64,000 nucleotides of DNA from Ramularia collo-cygni (Eukaryota > Ascomycota > Dothideomycetes > Mycosphaerellales > Mycosphaerellaceae): positions 452,539 through 516,538 of the forward strand of contig NW_019716260.1 of assembly GCF_900074925.1 (NCBI RefSeq), in the 5' to 3' direction. Below, piece by piece: positions 42,583 to 53,828 of this stretch. The position numbers and the translations under genes are program-made. The notes beneath the pieces were generated by a model. That model had not been told where the DNA came from, did no database searches, and saw only the letters and a list, made by a program, of their open reading frames with translations. Position 1 is the first letter of the stretch. Each line of letters opens with the position of its first letter.

Positions 42583-43800
42583 ATGGAGGCAGCAACAAAG
42601 CAAGAGAAAAGCAAACTANACCAGCCACACATCAACCAGGCCCACCTCTTGACGCCTGAGTCTCCNCTGTTGGACAGTTTTTCGCAGACCGTCCCAATCT
42701 CACAACAAGCACAGGCATCCGTGCCATCGCCGCCAGCATCACCGCAGTTCGACCATCGATTCCAGAAAGACTACGACCAGCAACTTTACCCAGACAGCGG
42801 CAGTCAGAACGATACAACTCTTCCCCCTCTCTTCAACGAGAACGGACAGAACATATGGGCTGGTCGTCAGCAGACACCGCCAACGGAGAGGGCATTGTCG
42901 ATTGCAACCCCCCCTTCTGCCCACACCAGCCCGATTGCCAACGACGTACAGACATCCCGTCCTACTGAGCAGAGTCCGGCTCCAAAGCGGTTTGTGAATC
43001 CCGTCGGAGCGGTACAACTATACAATCACTACGGCAATGAATACTACCAATTCATGCTCGCACAAATGGAAGACCACAGAGCACGACGGACATTGCCCGC
43101 CCCGAAAGCACCACAAGGCGTAGACCGGGACTCTTATGACAAGACGGTTCTTCGCTCGCTTGGTAGTCACCGAGTGGAGAAGCACAGACCAACCACTCGC
43201 ACTGCTCCCAAGCCCAAAGCCGTCCGACCCACATCGTCCCGAGGAGTTGTTGCACCCAAGTCTCCCGTTATTGTTGAGCAAGTTCGGCCAGTCTCTGTCA
43301 AGAGGGAACGCACACCCGCCAGACGAAATATCAGAAGAACAACGACCCCGGACGCAACAGGCGGTGCAATGTCTGCAGCTTCCAAACGCACACGAGCGGC
43401 ACCCACCAAGAAGCTAGACGGCAAAGTCCCTGCCCAATGGGCCGAGCTCGAGGACTTTAGCCCACCCATTTCCACTCTCGACAACGATGGGGTCGAGCTG
43501 TCCGTCGTCTGGAACAATGCCAGTGCGTTGAACCTTGACAACGATCCCGACAGAGCACATCTTCACCCACAAGAGCTGAAGATTGCTTCCAAGCTACGGC
43601 TTCACTGCAACGAATACCTNCTCAATAAACGACGAATCTTCGCCGCGAAGCTCCGGTCTCTGCAGACCAACACTCCGGTCTTCAACAAGACATCGGCACA
43701 AAACTCTACGAGTGTTGACGTCAACAAGGCGAGCCGTCTTTGGTCAGCATTTGAGGGAGCAGGCTGGTTCGATCCCGTCTGGTTTGAGAAGTGGATGTGA
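42583..43800 (+). CDS. SWIRM-domain protein (Fun19/YOR338W-like)
   Basis: SWIRM domains bind nucleosomes or DNA in chromatin regulators. First ATG in frame is 42583 (MEAATKQEKSKL), giving 405 aa in one exon. Residues 1-290 are low-complexity, rich in Pro/Ser/Gln, with KRFVNPVGAVQLYNHYGNEYYQFML as a conserved island, then basic stretches (RRNIRRTTTP). The C-terminal SWIRM core contains LHPQELKIASKLRLHCNEY, LNKRRIFAAKLRSLQ, and SVDVNKASRLWSAFEGAGWFDPVWFEKWM, the standard ending of this fungal family. No catalytic module is attached. Three Ns (42620, 42666, 43620). Confidence 0.88.
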   Translation: MEAATKQEKSKLXQPHINQAHLLTPESXLLDSFSQTVPISQQAQASVPSPPASPQFDHRFQKDYDQQLYPDSGSQNDTTLPPLFNENGQNIWAGRQQTPPTERALSIATPPSAHTSPIANDVQTSRPTEQSPAPKRFVNPVGAVQLYNHYGNEYYQFMLAQMEDHRARRTLPAPKAPQGVDRDSYDKTVLRSLGSHRVEKHRPTTRTAPKPKAVRPTSSRGVVAPKSPVIVEQVRPVSVKRERTPARRNIRRTTTPDATGGAMSAASKRTRAAPTKKLDGKVPAQWAELEDFSPPISTLDNDGVELSVVWNNASALNLDNDPDRAHLHPQELKIASKLRLHCNEYXLNKRRIFAAKLRSLQTNTPVFNKTSAQNSTSVDVNKASRLWSAFEGAGWFDPVWFEKWM

Positions 43801-44880
43801 GCGTGACTCATCTATTCACTCATCGTGATGTCTCTTCTTTCTTTTTTTGATTACGATATTTCGACAACGACCCTTGGCCTCGGAGTCACCGGCACGCCAT
43901 CCAACGCATCAAGAACGATCACTTAGCATGCGCGCCACTTTGCATATTTGATTTTGGAGTTGGGCTGGATTTAGCGACTGATCATTACGACATGAACGAT
44001 GCATATCATCATCATGGCACAGGCATGTATGNCATGNATATGATTTTGATGAGGCTTGTGCGGAAGGACTGGACTGCATGCTTGATAATTGGGATAAGCA
44101 CTGGCGCATTGGTTTTAGATACCCCCTCTCACAGACAGATGAATGCATGTTTGCATCAATGAATACTTGTTGACTTTCACATACTCTTCCACTTGCTGTA
44201 TGTTGCATGTTGTGTGAGGTGTAGGTAGTCTGTAGCCACTCGCTTCCACCAAATCCTGACTTTTGAGCGTGTGGAACGTGCCCATTGGAATTCGTCGCAA
44301 TCCCTGGAGCCCTGACTCTGGTTCGTAGCATGTGAAAGCTCCGTCGAGTGCCCAAGCACCTGCAGTTACATGTAGGTACGTGCAACGAGAGGATGTGTCG
44401 ATGGACAGGCACATGAAGATCCGCCTGCAAGATGTGATATATTTGCCAACATGAAAACTCCATCGTGCAAGTTATACAACAATACATGCCTTCACATGTA
44501 AGGAAGACGTCGGATCGTTTGCGGTGGCACGGTCCTCCTCGCGTCGCTGCGGATCGCCAACTCCAACGTGTCCTCGTCCCTGAAAAATGTACCAAAACGG
44601 CAAGGCGCGCTCTTCTTCCAGCTGGAAATAGAGCTGGAGTACGCACCCGCTCTAGGTGGCCGAGATACCTTACTGCTCATTAATTCTCGTGCTGCAGAAC
44701 GCTTCCTTTTCTTAGGGGCAGCAGCGTATTCACTCCTTCCGACTTTGGACGTGTCTATGCTTCTTCGGCTTCCATCATCTTCTTCTCCCCACACCTTTTA
44801 GATAGACTTTTGATTAATTGACTTTTGGACGAGGCCAGGGACCAGGCTGAGATCCCAGACAACCTTCACGACCACTCATC
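43801..44880. other. intergenic, 1.08 kb
   Basis: Downstream of the SWIRM gene and upstream of PMT. Two Ns are close together (44032, 44037) in an ATG/CAT-rich tract. No coding support. Confidence 0.4.
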
Positions 44881-47239
44881 ATGGCCGCTTCCAACGCGAC
44901 GACGACGGGCGCGGATACCCAGGGCGATTTACGGAAGCGGAATGTGCAGCAAGGTCTGCAAGCGGGACGAGAGGCTGGCGAGCAGCTCGCAGAGAAGACG
45001 AAGCAAAAGGTGCGTGGCATTCTGGACGCGGCTGAAGATGGACATCGTACACCTGTCACAAAGTTGATTATAGACGGATGCTGACGGCGATCCAACCACA
45101 GTCTTCATCTTTCCTCCAGATCCTCGACGATTATGAATTCCTCATCGCACCCATCATCTTCACCGCGCTTGCCTTCTTCACGCGCATGTGGAAGATTGGC
45201 CTTTCCCCAATTGTCACCTGGGACGAGGCGCACTTCGGCAAATTCGGATCCCACTACCTCAAGCGCGAGTTCTACTTCGATGTTCACCCACCGCTCGGAA
45301 AGATGCTGGTCGGCCTCTCCGGATACCTCGCGGGATACAATGGCTCCTTTGAATTCAAGAGCGGAGAGACGTACCCCGAAGAGCTCGACTACACCTTCAT
45401 GCGCGTTTTCAATGCTGCCTTTGGTGCTTTGTGCATTCCGCTGGCCTACTTCACCGCAAAGGAGCTGCACTTCAAGAAGCCCACCGTGTGGCTTGTTACG
45501 ATGATGGTGCTCTTCGAGAACAGCTACACTACCATCAGCCGCTTCATCCTGCTGGACAGCATGCTTCTCTTCTTCACTTTTACCACCGTTTTCTGCTGGG
45601 CCAAGTTTCACAATCAGCGCCATGACCCGTTCTCTCCAGAGTGGGGCCTGTGGCTCTTCATGACTGGACTTTCCATTGGTTGCGTATGCAGTGTCAAGTG
45701 GGTGGGAATGTTCGGCACTGCATTGGTTGGTCTGTACACCATTGAGGACCTGTGGAACAAGTTTGGCGACCTCAAGATGCCCAAGACCGAACTCGCAGCA
45801 CATGTCAGCTTCCGTGTCGTTGGGCTTATCGTCATCCCACTCATCGTCTACATGTTTTCCTTTTGGATGCACTTCCTCATCCTCGAGAATAGCGGCCCTG
45901 GCGATGCGCAGATGTCATCGCTCTTCCAGGCCAACCTCCGTGGAACCGAAGTCGGCAAGGACAGTCCGTTGGAGATCGCCATGGGGTCCCGTGCAACACT
46001 TAAGAACATGGGATACGGTGGCGGACTCCTCCATTCCCACGTTCAGACATATCCCGAAGGCTCCCAGCAGCAGCAAATCACTTGCTACCACCACAAGGAT
46101 GCCAACAACGATTGGTTCTTCTACCCCAACAGACACGACGGGGAGTTCGACCCTGCCGCTGATCTCAAATACGTCGGAAACGGCGATGTCATTCGTTTAA
46201 TTCACGCCCAGACCGGTCGCAACCTCCACTCTCACCAAGTCGCTGCTCCTGTCACCAAGTCTGACTGGGAAGTGTCTTGTTATGGCAACACTACAGTTGG
46301 CGATACCAAGGACCACTGGCAGGTCGAGGTCGTCAATGATGCAGCATCCAACGACTACTCCAAGCTCCGTACTTTGACTACGGCATTCCGTTTGAAGCAC
46401 GTTGATCTTGGCTGCTACCTCCGCGCTGGCAACGTCAACTTGCCACAATGGGGTTTCAAGCAGATCGAGACTACCTGTGTGAAGGCTAACCGGCCTCGAG
46501 ACGTTTACACCCACTGGAACGTCGAGTCGCACACGAACGAGAGACGTGAGTCGATCCAAATGTCACCCCTGTTGAATAATACTGACATTTTCCAGTTCCA
46601 CCAAGCGCTCCGGGCGCATATAAATCTCCATTCCTCCGTGACTTTGTTCACCTCAACGTGGCCATGATGACTTCCAACAACGCACTCGTTCCAGACCCAG
46701 ACAAGCAAGACGACCTCGCGTCCAAGCCATGGCAATGGCCACTGCTCAACGTCGGCCTTCGCATGTGCGGATGGGACGACAACATTGTCAAGTACTTCCT
46801 TCTTGGAAACCCCGCGGTTTACTGGGGTTCGACCTTTTCCGTCGCCTTCCTCCTCGGCATGATTGGCTGGTACGCCATTCGCTGGCAGCGTGGGTATGAT
46901 GAGCTCACTTGGGCACAAATCGACCAGTTTCACTACGCGGGATTGTACCCCTTGATTGGATGGTTCTTGCACTACATGCCGTTCATCGCCATGGCACGAG
47001 TGACATATGTGCATCACTACTACCCCGCGCTTTATTTCGCCATCTTGACGAGCGGTTTCATCGTGGATTGGTACACGAGAAACTTGCACAAGGGTGTGCA
47101 GACGGGCATCTTCACGACATTGTACGTTGTGATTATCGGCTTGTTCTGGCTGTTCCGAGCATTCTGCTTTGGAATGGAGGGCAACAACCAGCAGTGGAAG
47201 CATCTGAAGTGGATGGATGCTTGGAGGATGGTGGATTAG
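44881..47239 (+). CDS. PMT2: dolichyl-phosphate-mannose protein O-mannosyltransferase, PMT2 subfamily
   Basis: ER enzyme that starts O-mannosylation of Ser/Thr, acting as a Pmt1/Pmt2-type heterodimer. Exons 44881-45009, 45102-46545 and 46596-47239 join to 738 aa (introns of 92 bp, GTGCGT/ACAG, and 50 bp, GTGAGT/CCAG). The catalytic loop DE motif is in IVTWDEAHFGKFGSHYLKREF (about 80-100), followed by DVHPPLGKMLVGLSG. MIR repeats occupy roughly 316-506 (LHSHVQTYPEGSQQQQITCY, RLIHAQTGRNLHSHQVAAP, LRHVDLGCYLRAGN-like). The C-terminal part has HLNVAMMTSNNALVPDPDK, PMT2-typical, and the last helices. PMT2 rather than PMT1/4 is judged from NNALVPDPDK and the overall order. Confidence 0.93.
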
Positions 47240-47650
47240 TGAAGCAGAGTATGACATTTCCTTCACACAACCAGAATGGGAATGGATGATGATGGAGAGG
47301 GTCGAGAAAAGACGTGGCATTGCGGTGGCGTTCAGGAGCCAGCGGAATGAAACGAACAATAGCTGTGTATCATCTAGACAGTTCACTATGCTACAGACTT
47401 GTCTCCTTGCACGTTATTTATTTTGCCGGGATGACTGAATAGGAGTTTCTCTTGTTGATATCAGTAAGCCCGGTATGCCTATGTAAGCTGCGGGTAGGAC
47501 CTCGGCGATGATGATTCCAGCTAGCTCTCCCAATGTCTGGGCGAGCTGGGTCATGGTAAAATGCACTTAATGACCGCAACATCATCTCGATTGTAGCTTC
47601 CGAACCCCCCAACCTGGATCTCATGCTGTTGCCACAGCGTTGAAGCTAAG
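47240..47650. other. intergenic, 411 bp
   Basis: 3' region of PMT2 and promoter of the coproporphyrinogen oxidase gene. Nothing else supported. Confidence 0.4.
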
Positions 47651-49011
47651 ATGAATACATTCCGACCACCTCTGCTAGAGGCAGCGTTGCAGTCGTGTAC
47701 CAGGTCACCACGCTCNCCCGCCTTCCGCAGTGCCTTGCAACACCGAGCTCGTCTTCCGCGGCGACACTATTCCTCCCGACCGCCACTTCCACCCGGATCA
47801 CTGCAAAAGACGGAGATATGGTATCCCAAAACGAGAATCGCCGTGGGGATCGTCTTCATTGGCACGTTGATTTACAACATGGTGAGCATTTTCAATGGCA
47901 ACCACGACAATGGCCGTGAATGGCAGCTGATGGGGTACAACAGGCCACGGGCGACAAGGAGGTTCCATCATCAGAGGCTCCGGACTCACCACCTCCTCGC
48001 TCGGGACAACAGCTCGACTCTCCCTCAATAGCTGAGCGCGACAACCTCATCAAGCGGGAATCCGGCGTCGATGTCAGCTCTCCCATGCGTCTACGAATGG
48101 AGCAATACATCAAAGAAAAGCAAAAGGAGATTGTAGGAGCAATAGAAGCATTGGACGGGCAGAAGTTTCAAAAGGATGAGTGGACAAGACCCAGTGGTGG
48201 CGGTGGAATATCTTGCGTTCTGCAGGATGGAAACGTGTTCGAGAAGGCTGGGGTGAATATCAGTGTTGTCTACGGAACTCTCCCAAGACAAGCCATTTCC
48301 AAGATGCGTGTGAACCACAAAGCCTTGGACCCCGATGTTGAGAGTCTGGAATTCTTCGCCGCGGGATTGAGTCTGGTGTTGCATCCGATCAACCCCATGG
48401 CTCCGACGGTACATCTCAACTATCGATACTTTGAGACGGCGAANAAGGATGGATCCACAAATGCATGGTGGTTTGGTGGTGGAACGGATCTGACACCTTC
48501 ATATCTCTTCGACGAGGACGTGATACATTTCCACCGCGGCATCAAGGAAGCCTGTGACGCACACGATAAGACCTACTACTCCCGCTTCAAAAAATGGTGC
48601 GACGAGTACTTTTACGTCAAACACCGTGGCGAATCACGCGGTGTGGGAGGAATCTTCTTCGACGATTTAGATGAAACGGAGAAGGATCAGGAGAGTCTCT
48701 TTGCTTTCTGCCAGAGTTGTCTCGGAGCTTTCCTACCCAGCTACATTCCCATCATTCAAAAACGGAAAGACATGCCATATACGGAGAGGGAGAAGCAGTG
48801 GCAGCAATTACGACGAGGGAGATATGTGGAGTTTAATCTTGTGCATGATCGAGGGACGGCATTTGGGTTGAATACGCCCGGGGCGAGAATTGAGAGTATC
48901 TTGATGAGTTTGCCACTGACGGCGAGGTGGCAATATCAGCATGAGCCTGAGAAGGGGAGTCGGGAGGACCGATTGGTGAATGTTTTGAAGAACCCTGTAG
49001 AGTGGGTTTAG
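47651..49011 (+). CDS. HEM13: oxygen-dependent coproporphyrinogen III oxidase
   Basis: Haem biosynthesis: oxidative decarboxylation of coproporphyrinogen III to protoporphyrinogen IX. Exons 47651-47881 and 47944-49011 (62-bp intron, GTGAGC/ACAG) give 432 aa. Residues 1-55 look like a mitochondrial presequence (Arg/Ser/Pro-rich, no acids), then a hydrophobic segment RIAVGIVFIGTLIYNM ends exactly at the intron. The enzyme core starts at SPMRLRMEQYIKEKQKEI. Signature blocks: WTRPSGGGGISCVLQDGNVFEKAGVN, HPINPMAPTVHLNYRYFE (active-site His), WWFGGGTDLTPSYLF, KKWCDEYFYVKHRGESRGVGGIFFDD, and RRGRYVEFNLVHDRGTAFGL. A TM-anchored or inner-membrane-space form is inferred from the N-terminus. Ns at 47716 and 48444. 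Confidence 0.95.
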
Positions 49012-49576
49012 AGGAAGGTGGGTGTGGTTTGTAGGATTTGACAAGTGAATGTATGAATTTTGAGGAGGCCGGTTGTCTATTCGACAGTACCGTGACTGGA
49101 GTCTTGATCTAGAGTTGAATACCGGGAACTATGGAAAATCTGTCTGAGGCCTTGCATGCCTCGTTCGCGGAAACAGTGCAACCTGCTGTGTTGAATGCAC
49201 GGAAATTGACCATCGTTCCGTGGAGCATTGATCATCGAATGCGACGGATCCCAGTACTTTCCCGTTCCTACCGCATCGTGTCGCAAGCTACCAGACATCA
49301 ACATTGACTCTNTCAATCATCAATTTGATGGATAAATGAAATAGATTCTCTTGAGGAGAGCCCAGATGGAGTTCATCGAGACAAGGCGCTAGTCCCATAC
49401 CAGAAATAGACTTCCCCGCGATCTCTGAACCGAGATGCGAGATGCTCCTCATCAATATCAACATCACCCGAGGTCAATAGCAAAGACAGGCATGGGTGTA
49501 CTACATTACACAGGCCTCTCGTAGACGTAAGATACTTCTTTCATTCTTCTCTCACTTCCAAGTCGGCCCTTAAAAA
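49012..49576. other. intergenic, 565 bp
   Basis: Between HEM13 and the acyl-CoA dehydrogenase gene; one N at 49312. No supported feature. Confidence 0.4.
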
Positions 49577-50913
49577 ATGAACTTCGAAGTACCCCAAGAA
49601 TTGAAAGACTACCNCGCGAAGTTGGACGACTTCATAGAACGCGAGATCACTCCATTACAGAATGAGAACGACAACCAGCGCTTCTTCGATCACCGCCGAG
49701 AGCATGCTCGTACAGACTGGGATCGGGGCGGCCTTCCTCGCGAGGAATGGGAACAGCTCCTGAAGGAGGCGACGCGACGAGCAGACAAGGCTGGCTTCTA
49801 CCGCTTCAGCTTGCCCAAGAAATATGGAGGCCAGAATGAGGAGACTGGCCGTGGTAGCAACCTATGGATGGCCGTGATTCGAGAGCATCTCGCAGCAAAG
49901 GGGTTGGGTCTGTTCAATGACCTGCAGAACGAACACTCTGTCTGTGGCAACTTCCCGGACGTGATTATGGTACAGCACTTTGGCAACGAACAGCAAAAGA
50001 AGGAGCTGATCGAAGGGAGATTACGGGGCGAGGTACGGATCACCTTTGGCTTGACGGAACCAGGACACGGCAGCGATGCCACCCACATGGACACCCGGGG
50101 AGAAAAGCAAGCAGATGGGAGCTACATCATCAACGGAGGAAAGATGTGGCAGACGGGGATACACAAGGCAACAAACTGCTTCATCTTCGCCCGTACGAGC
50201 GGCAAGAACGGTGACGCGAAGGGCATTTCTTGCTTCAATGTGCCACGACACACTCCCGGCCTCGAAGTTGAATCTTACGAGTGGACGCTCAACATGCCCA
50301 CGGATCATGCGACAATCTCTCTGACAAATGTCAAGGTTCCCGCGTCTTCCATTATAGGTCCCGAGGGCGAGGGCCTTCAAGTGGCACAGGCCTTTGTACA
50401 CGAGAACAGAATCAGGCAGGCAGCATCTTCCCTCGGTGCTGCTGTGTACTGTGTCCAACAATCCGTAGCATATGCCCGCAAGAGACAGCCTTTCGGGAAG
50501 CCATTGTCCTCGAACCAGGCGATTCAATTCCCTCTAGTAGAACTTGCCACCCAGTGTGAGATGCTCAGGCTGTTGATTCGAAAGACGGCTGTGGACATGG
50601 ACACCATGCCTCATCGTGAAGTCGAGCAGAAGGTTAGCGACAAGGTCAGCATGTGCAATTACTGGGCGAATAGGCTATGCACACAAGCTGCCGATCAGGC
50701 TATCCAGACATTCGGGGGTTGGGGATATAGCCGGTGAGTCCACCGACTTCAAGTGCCCAAAAACATACTAACCTTGACAGACACTACCCATTCGAGCATA
50801 TCTGGAGGCACCACCGTCGATACAGGATCACGGAAGGTTCAGAGGAAATCCAGATGCGGAAGGTGGCAGGATATCTATTCGGGTTCATGGGACCGAACAA
50901 GGCCAAGCTCTGA
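49577..50913 (+). CDS. acyl-CoA dehydrogenase family flavoprotein
   Basis: FAD-dependent alpha,beta-dehydrogenation of acyl-CoA; likely peroxisomal or mitochondrial, though no clear targeting signal is seen (C-terminus NKAKL resembles a weak PTS1, with -AKL in place of -SKL). Exons 49577-50733 and 50781-50913 (47-bp intron, GTGAGT, branch ACTAACC, ACAG) give 429 aa. N-terminal helical domain with GFYRFSLPKKYGG; middle domain with ITFGLTEPGHGSDATHMDT and YIINGGKMWQTG; C-terminal domain with VHENRIRQAASSLGAAVYCVQQSVAYARKRQPFGKPL, then QTFGGWGYSRHYPFEHIWRHHRRYRITEGSEEIQ. The last block resembles ACAD10/11-type enzymes. Substrate chain length cannot be told. One N at 49614. Confidence 0.9.
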
Positions 50914-51411
50914 GGAACGCGTAGGTGATGTAAGGTGCAATCTTTTATGTGACATTGAGTCAAAGATCTGTGACCTTATCTGATGACCGTGGCTTGTTTC
51001 AACTCGGTTGTCGTCAGAGACGTTATTCATGTTTCGATTTCGCGTCATATTGAATAGTACAGCGATCGCATTTCAAAGGGTTTGAACTCGGGGAGAAGCC
51101 GAGACGCCATCTGGTCCCACGCACTCGATCGACATGACCGTCCCATCCAACGTCCGAAGCGACGAGAAACAAGTATGTGCACTACGGATTCGCACAATGA
51201 ACAGCAGGGTTTGTGATTCACCGCCTGCCTCACCTGGTATCTAGGTTCAAGCTAACCGCGCTAATTTTTGAAACCGTCCCACTTTCAGGAAGGAAGGTCA
51301 AAATCCAAGATGTCCCCTGCTCTTCAACGTCACCCCGCTTCATTGTGATACGAAATACATAAAACAACACATCCCCCCATCTTGTAACCCAGACTCTCAA
51401 CTCCCGCAGTT
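50914..51411. other. intergenic, 498 bp
   Basis: Nothing beyond 3' and 5' flanking sequence was seen. Confidence 0.4.
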
Positions 51412-51813
51412 ATGGCATCCTCGTCTCTCTACAACCAAATCTTCGACCTGGAAGAGCGAACATGGCAGGCGCTCAAACGGCAGGGAACTGATTTGTTGCC
51501 ATTCCTGACCAAGGACGCCATCTTCATGTTTCCCATGGGAATGAAGATCACTGCAGAAACTGAACCATCCGTCCAGGACATTCTGCACTCCAAGGCCTTT
51601 GTTCCCTGGAAGACATTTGAGTTGTCAAAGGTCAATGTCACTCCCGTCGGGCCCGAAGGAGCAGTCATCTCATACCGGNCCATTGCTACACGAGTTTCGA
51701 CAGGAAAGGAAGATGATCGCGAAACGCTCTTTGATGCGCTGTGCTCTAGTGTGTGGAGACTTGAAGATGGGAAATGGATGATGTGCCTCCACCAGCAGAC
51801 ATTGTCGAACTAG
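51412..51813 (+). CDS. small NTF2-like/SnoaL-type (DUF4440-like) protein
   Basis: Single exon, 133 aa. The fold family includes ketosteroid-isomerase-like enzymes and non-catalytic binding proteins. N-terminal helix IFDLEERTWQALKRQG is followed by the DUF4440-like turn LLPFLTKDAIFMFPMGMKIT, then helix VQDILHSKAFVPWKTFELSKV and strands AVISYRXIATRVST, LFDALCSSVWRLEDGKWMMCLHQQTL. The closing WR-x-x-DGKW-x-x-x-x-HQQT is the hallmark of the family. Ends with SN and has no signal peptide, so cytosolic. One N at 51680. Confidence 0.8.
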   Translation: MASSSLYNQIFDLEERTWQALKRQGTDLLPFLTKDAIFMFPMGMKITAETEPSVQDILHSKAFVPWKTFELSKVNVTPVGPEGAVISYRXIATRVSTGKEDDRETLFDALCSSVWRLEDGKWMMCLHQQTLSN

Positions 51814-52506
51814 ATATGATCCTCGCCAAGTACGAATCGAGGTAGCGAAACCTCTCCCGAATCACGGAAGCTCGACGAAGGGAATGTTTCGTCTCGCACG
51901 ATCTACACGGGAAGCGGAAAACAATAAATGTTCTGCAGACAGGACTTAGTGTCGCTCACATTGAGCCGGGATGGAACCGACAATCGCGAGGTACCTCCTC
52001 ATTTCTTTTGCTGCCATTTAATTAGCAAGGCACTTTTGAGCCTGCAGGAAACTGTTACAAAGACTGGATCAGTTTCGAGAGCAAGCATATCCAAAGCCTG
52101 GATCTATCGCTGGAAACGTGCACGGGGGACAGCCCCGACCGCTTAATTATGGGTTGATCGTCCTCCACGGCACAGACACGACGAGATGCGGCCGTACCTC
52201 GAAATCGTACTTCATCTACTCCCGGGATCTCTCGTGAAGCTTACGGCAGAGCTGTTAAGCCAAATTGAGTGACTGCGACCCGTCGCTACAAAAGAGCTTG
52301 CTTCTCGACATGCAGTAGATAATGAGAAGCTTGCCACGTCCACGGTAGTCAACAGTGCGTAACCGGGGCTGGAATGCTCGCGTGGTGTTTCGTAGAAAGT
52401 CCTCGCATGGCCCGGTCTATCATACCCAACCAAGGACAAGCAAACCACAGCTCAAAACGGCTGGCTCCCTCATTCAAGCATCCTTCCTTCGCTCAACAAA
52501 CCGATC
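51814..52506. other. intergenic, 693 bp
   Basis: No supported feature; several stops in all frames. Confidence 0.4.
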
Positions 52507-52833
52507 ATGGAACCCAATCAAAACGCCGTGGTTGACGGATTTCAGTACGCAAACGCACGCCTTGTCGCGGAGAACGAGTCTCTGAAGAAGGCCAACGGCC
52601 AGTTTGGACAGAGGGTCGTCGACATGGTGTTGGAGAAGAATGATCTGAAGACTGAGAAGGGTGCTTTGAAAACTGAGGATGGCGCTCTGAAGACCGAGAA
52701 TGAATCTCTGAAGGCGGAGATTGAAACTCTGAACACGGAGAATGCATCTTTGAAGACCGAAGACGATGGCCATGAAGCCTGTAAACGCAGCTTTTTGAGG
52801 CCTATCGCTTCACAATGGCACGAGCGAAGATGA
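52507..52833 (+). CDS. small coiled-coil protein of 7-residue tandem repeats
   Basis: 108 aa, no family recognised. Residues 17-90 form a continuous predicted coiled coil. From about residue 46 the unit LKTE(K/D/N)(G/E)(A/S) repeats about six times (LKTEKGA, LKTEDGA, LKTENES, LKAEIET, LNTENAS, LKTEDDG), an exact heptad with Leu at one position. At DNA level this is a 21-bp tandem repeat at about 52645-52765. It has a good ATG and a clean frame, but no intron or homology supports it, so expression is uncertain. It could be a regulatory zipper partner or a repeat-born gene. Confidence 0.45.
   Translation: MEPNQNAVVDGFQYANARLVAENESLKKANGQFGQRVVDMVLEKNDLKTEKGALKTEDGALKTENESLKAEIETLNTENASLKTEDDGHEACKRSFLRPIASQWHERR
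52645..52765 (+). repeat. 21-bp tandem repeat (about 5-6 units) inside the coiled-coil ORF
   Basis: Units of the form CTGAAGACTGAGAAGGGTG vary mostly at synonymous or conservative positions. The period matches seven codons. Confidence 0.8.
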
Positions 52834-53084
52834 GTGGATCAGGGAATGGGATAGATGAATAGCATTTCTGAAGCAGACGAATCGATTGATTTTAATGCGC
52901 CGCTATTGTTTAAGTAACCATAAGTCATCATCTTACCTCCCAGGGCTCGAAGAAAGTAATTGAAGACGTCTTTGTAAATTAAGATGCCCGTTGCTGTGGG
53001 GCGGGTGGTTGCTCTAGTAAGGTATCTTCCACGCTCTCGGGCTGCCTGCAAGCACCACAACTTCACCCAACATCCGTCGCGGTC

Positions 53085-53828
53085 ATGCAAGAATCAGAGT
53101 TCGAAACCAATGGCTTGACCATGAAGCTACTCGGACTGGCGCACTATTGTGAAGGCAGAAGAGCCGCCGAGATCCAGGCCGTCATCGCCAGACTACCTGT
53201 CGCAGCTTACAACGAGCGCACCGCTGCGGAGAATGAGGTATCCATCGAAGTCCAGACGCTTTAGCATCAACCACGGCGACTCGCTAATCGAAACCAGATC
53301 GCGCGTCTTCGTCGGGAGAATGAAGAGCTCAAATATCGACTCTCCACCCGCGACATTGGCACACCCAGCAGCGTGCAGCGTCGCCCTGCGCAGTTTTCAC
53401 GCGCTCCGCGTCGTGGTAACACGCCTGTTGATAGAACCAGCGGCCCTCACATCAAGGAAGAAGAACGCCTCTCAATCAGCTCATCAAGTACCTCGACTAT
53501 GGCACGCAATCCACGCCTGACGCCTCCAGCACAGCACCAACGCGACATGGTCCCTGCCGATGCTAAACGCCAGCGTACCGACTCTGCACTATCGAGCAGA
53601 CGTCCAGTCTGCACTGGCTGCTTCCAAGTCAACGGCCTCTGCGATGCCAAGGTCGAGTGTGACGTGTGTCGCGCTCGAGGCTATGGTTGTGAGTACCGGG
53701 AGTGCTGGGATGGTCTCACGTGCATCGACCTGGCCTGCACGAGGATTCATCCAGATCAGTGGGATCCTGTACGGGAGACCGGCCGGAAAGTCAATCAAAG
53801 CAGGAATGGTGTTGGGAGCTGGCGCTGA
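53085..53828 (+). CDS. uncharacterised protein with zipper-like coiled coil and Cys-rich Zn-type motif
   Basis: Exons 53085-53237 and 53298-53828 (60-bp intron, GTATCC donor, GCTAATC branch, CCAG acceptor) give 227 aa. The junction restores NERTAAENE-IARLRRENEELKYRL, a coherent coiled coil with leucines and Asn in heptad register, which is strong support for the intron. Residues 80-155 are Ser/Arg/Pro-rich. The C-terminal Cys motif runs VCTGCFQVNGLCD, VECDVCRARGYGCEY, CWDGLTCIDLACTRIHPDQWDP: eight Cys plus a His, like the CxxCfxxxxxCDxxxxCxxC fungal modules that occur near Zn2Cys6 proteins. Function unknown. The frame beyond 53828 switches; an open frame up to 54009 (AEIEIEKFQAAVSFATGLVV) might be a further exon, but no matching donor was found. 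Confidence 0.55.
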
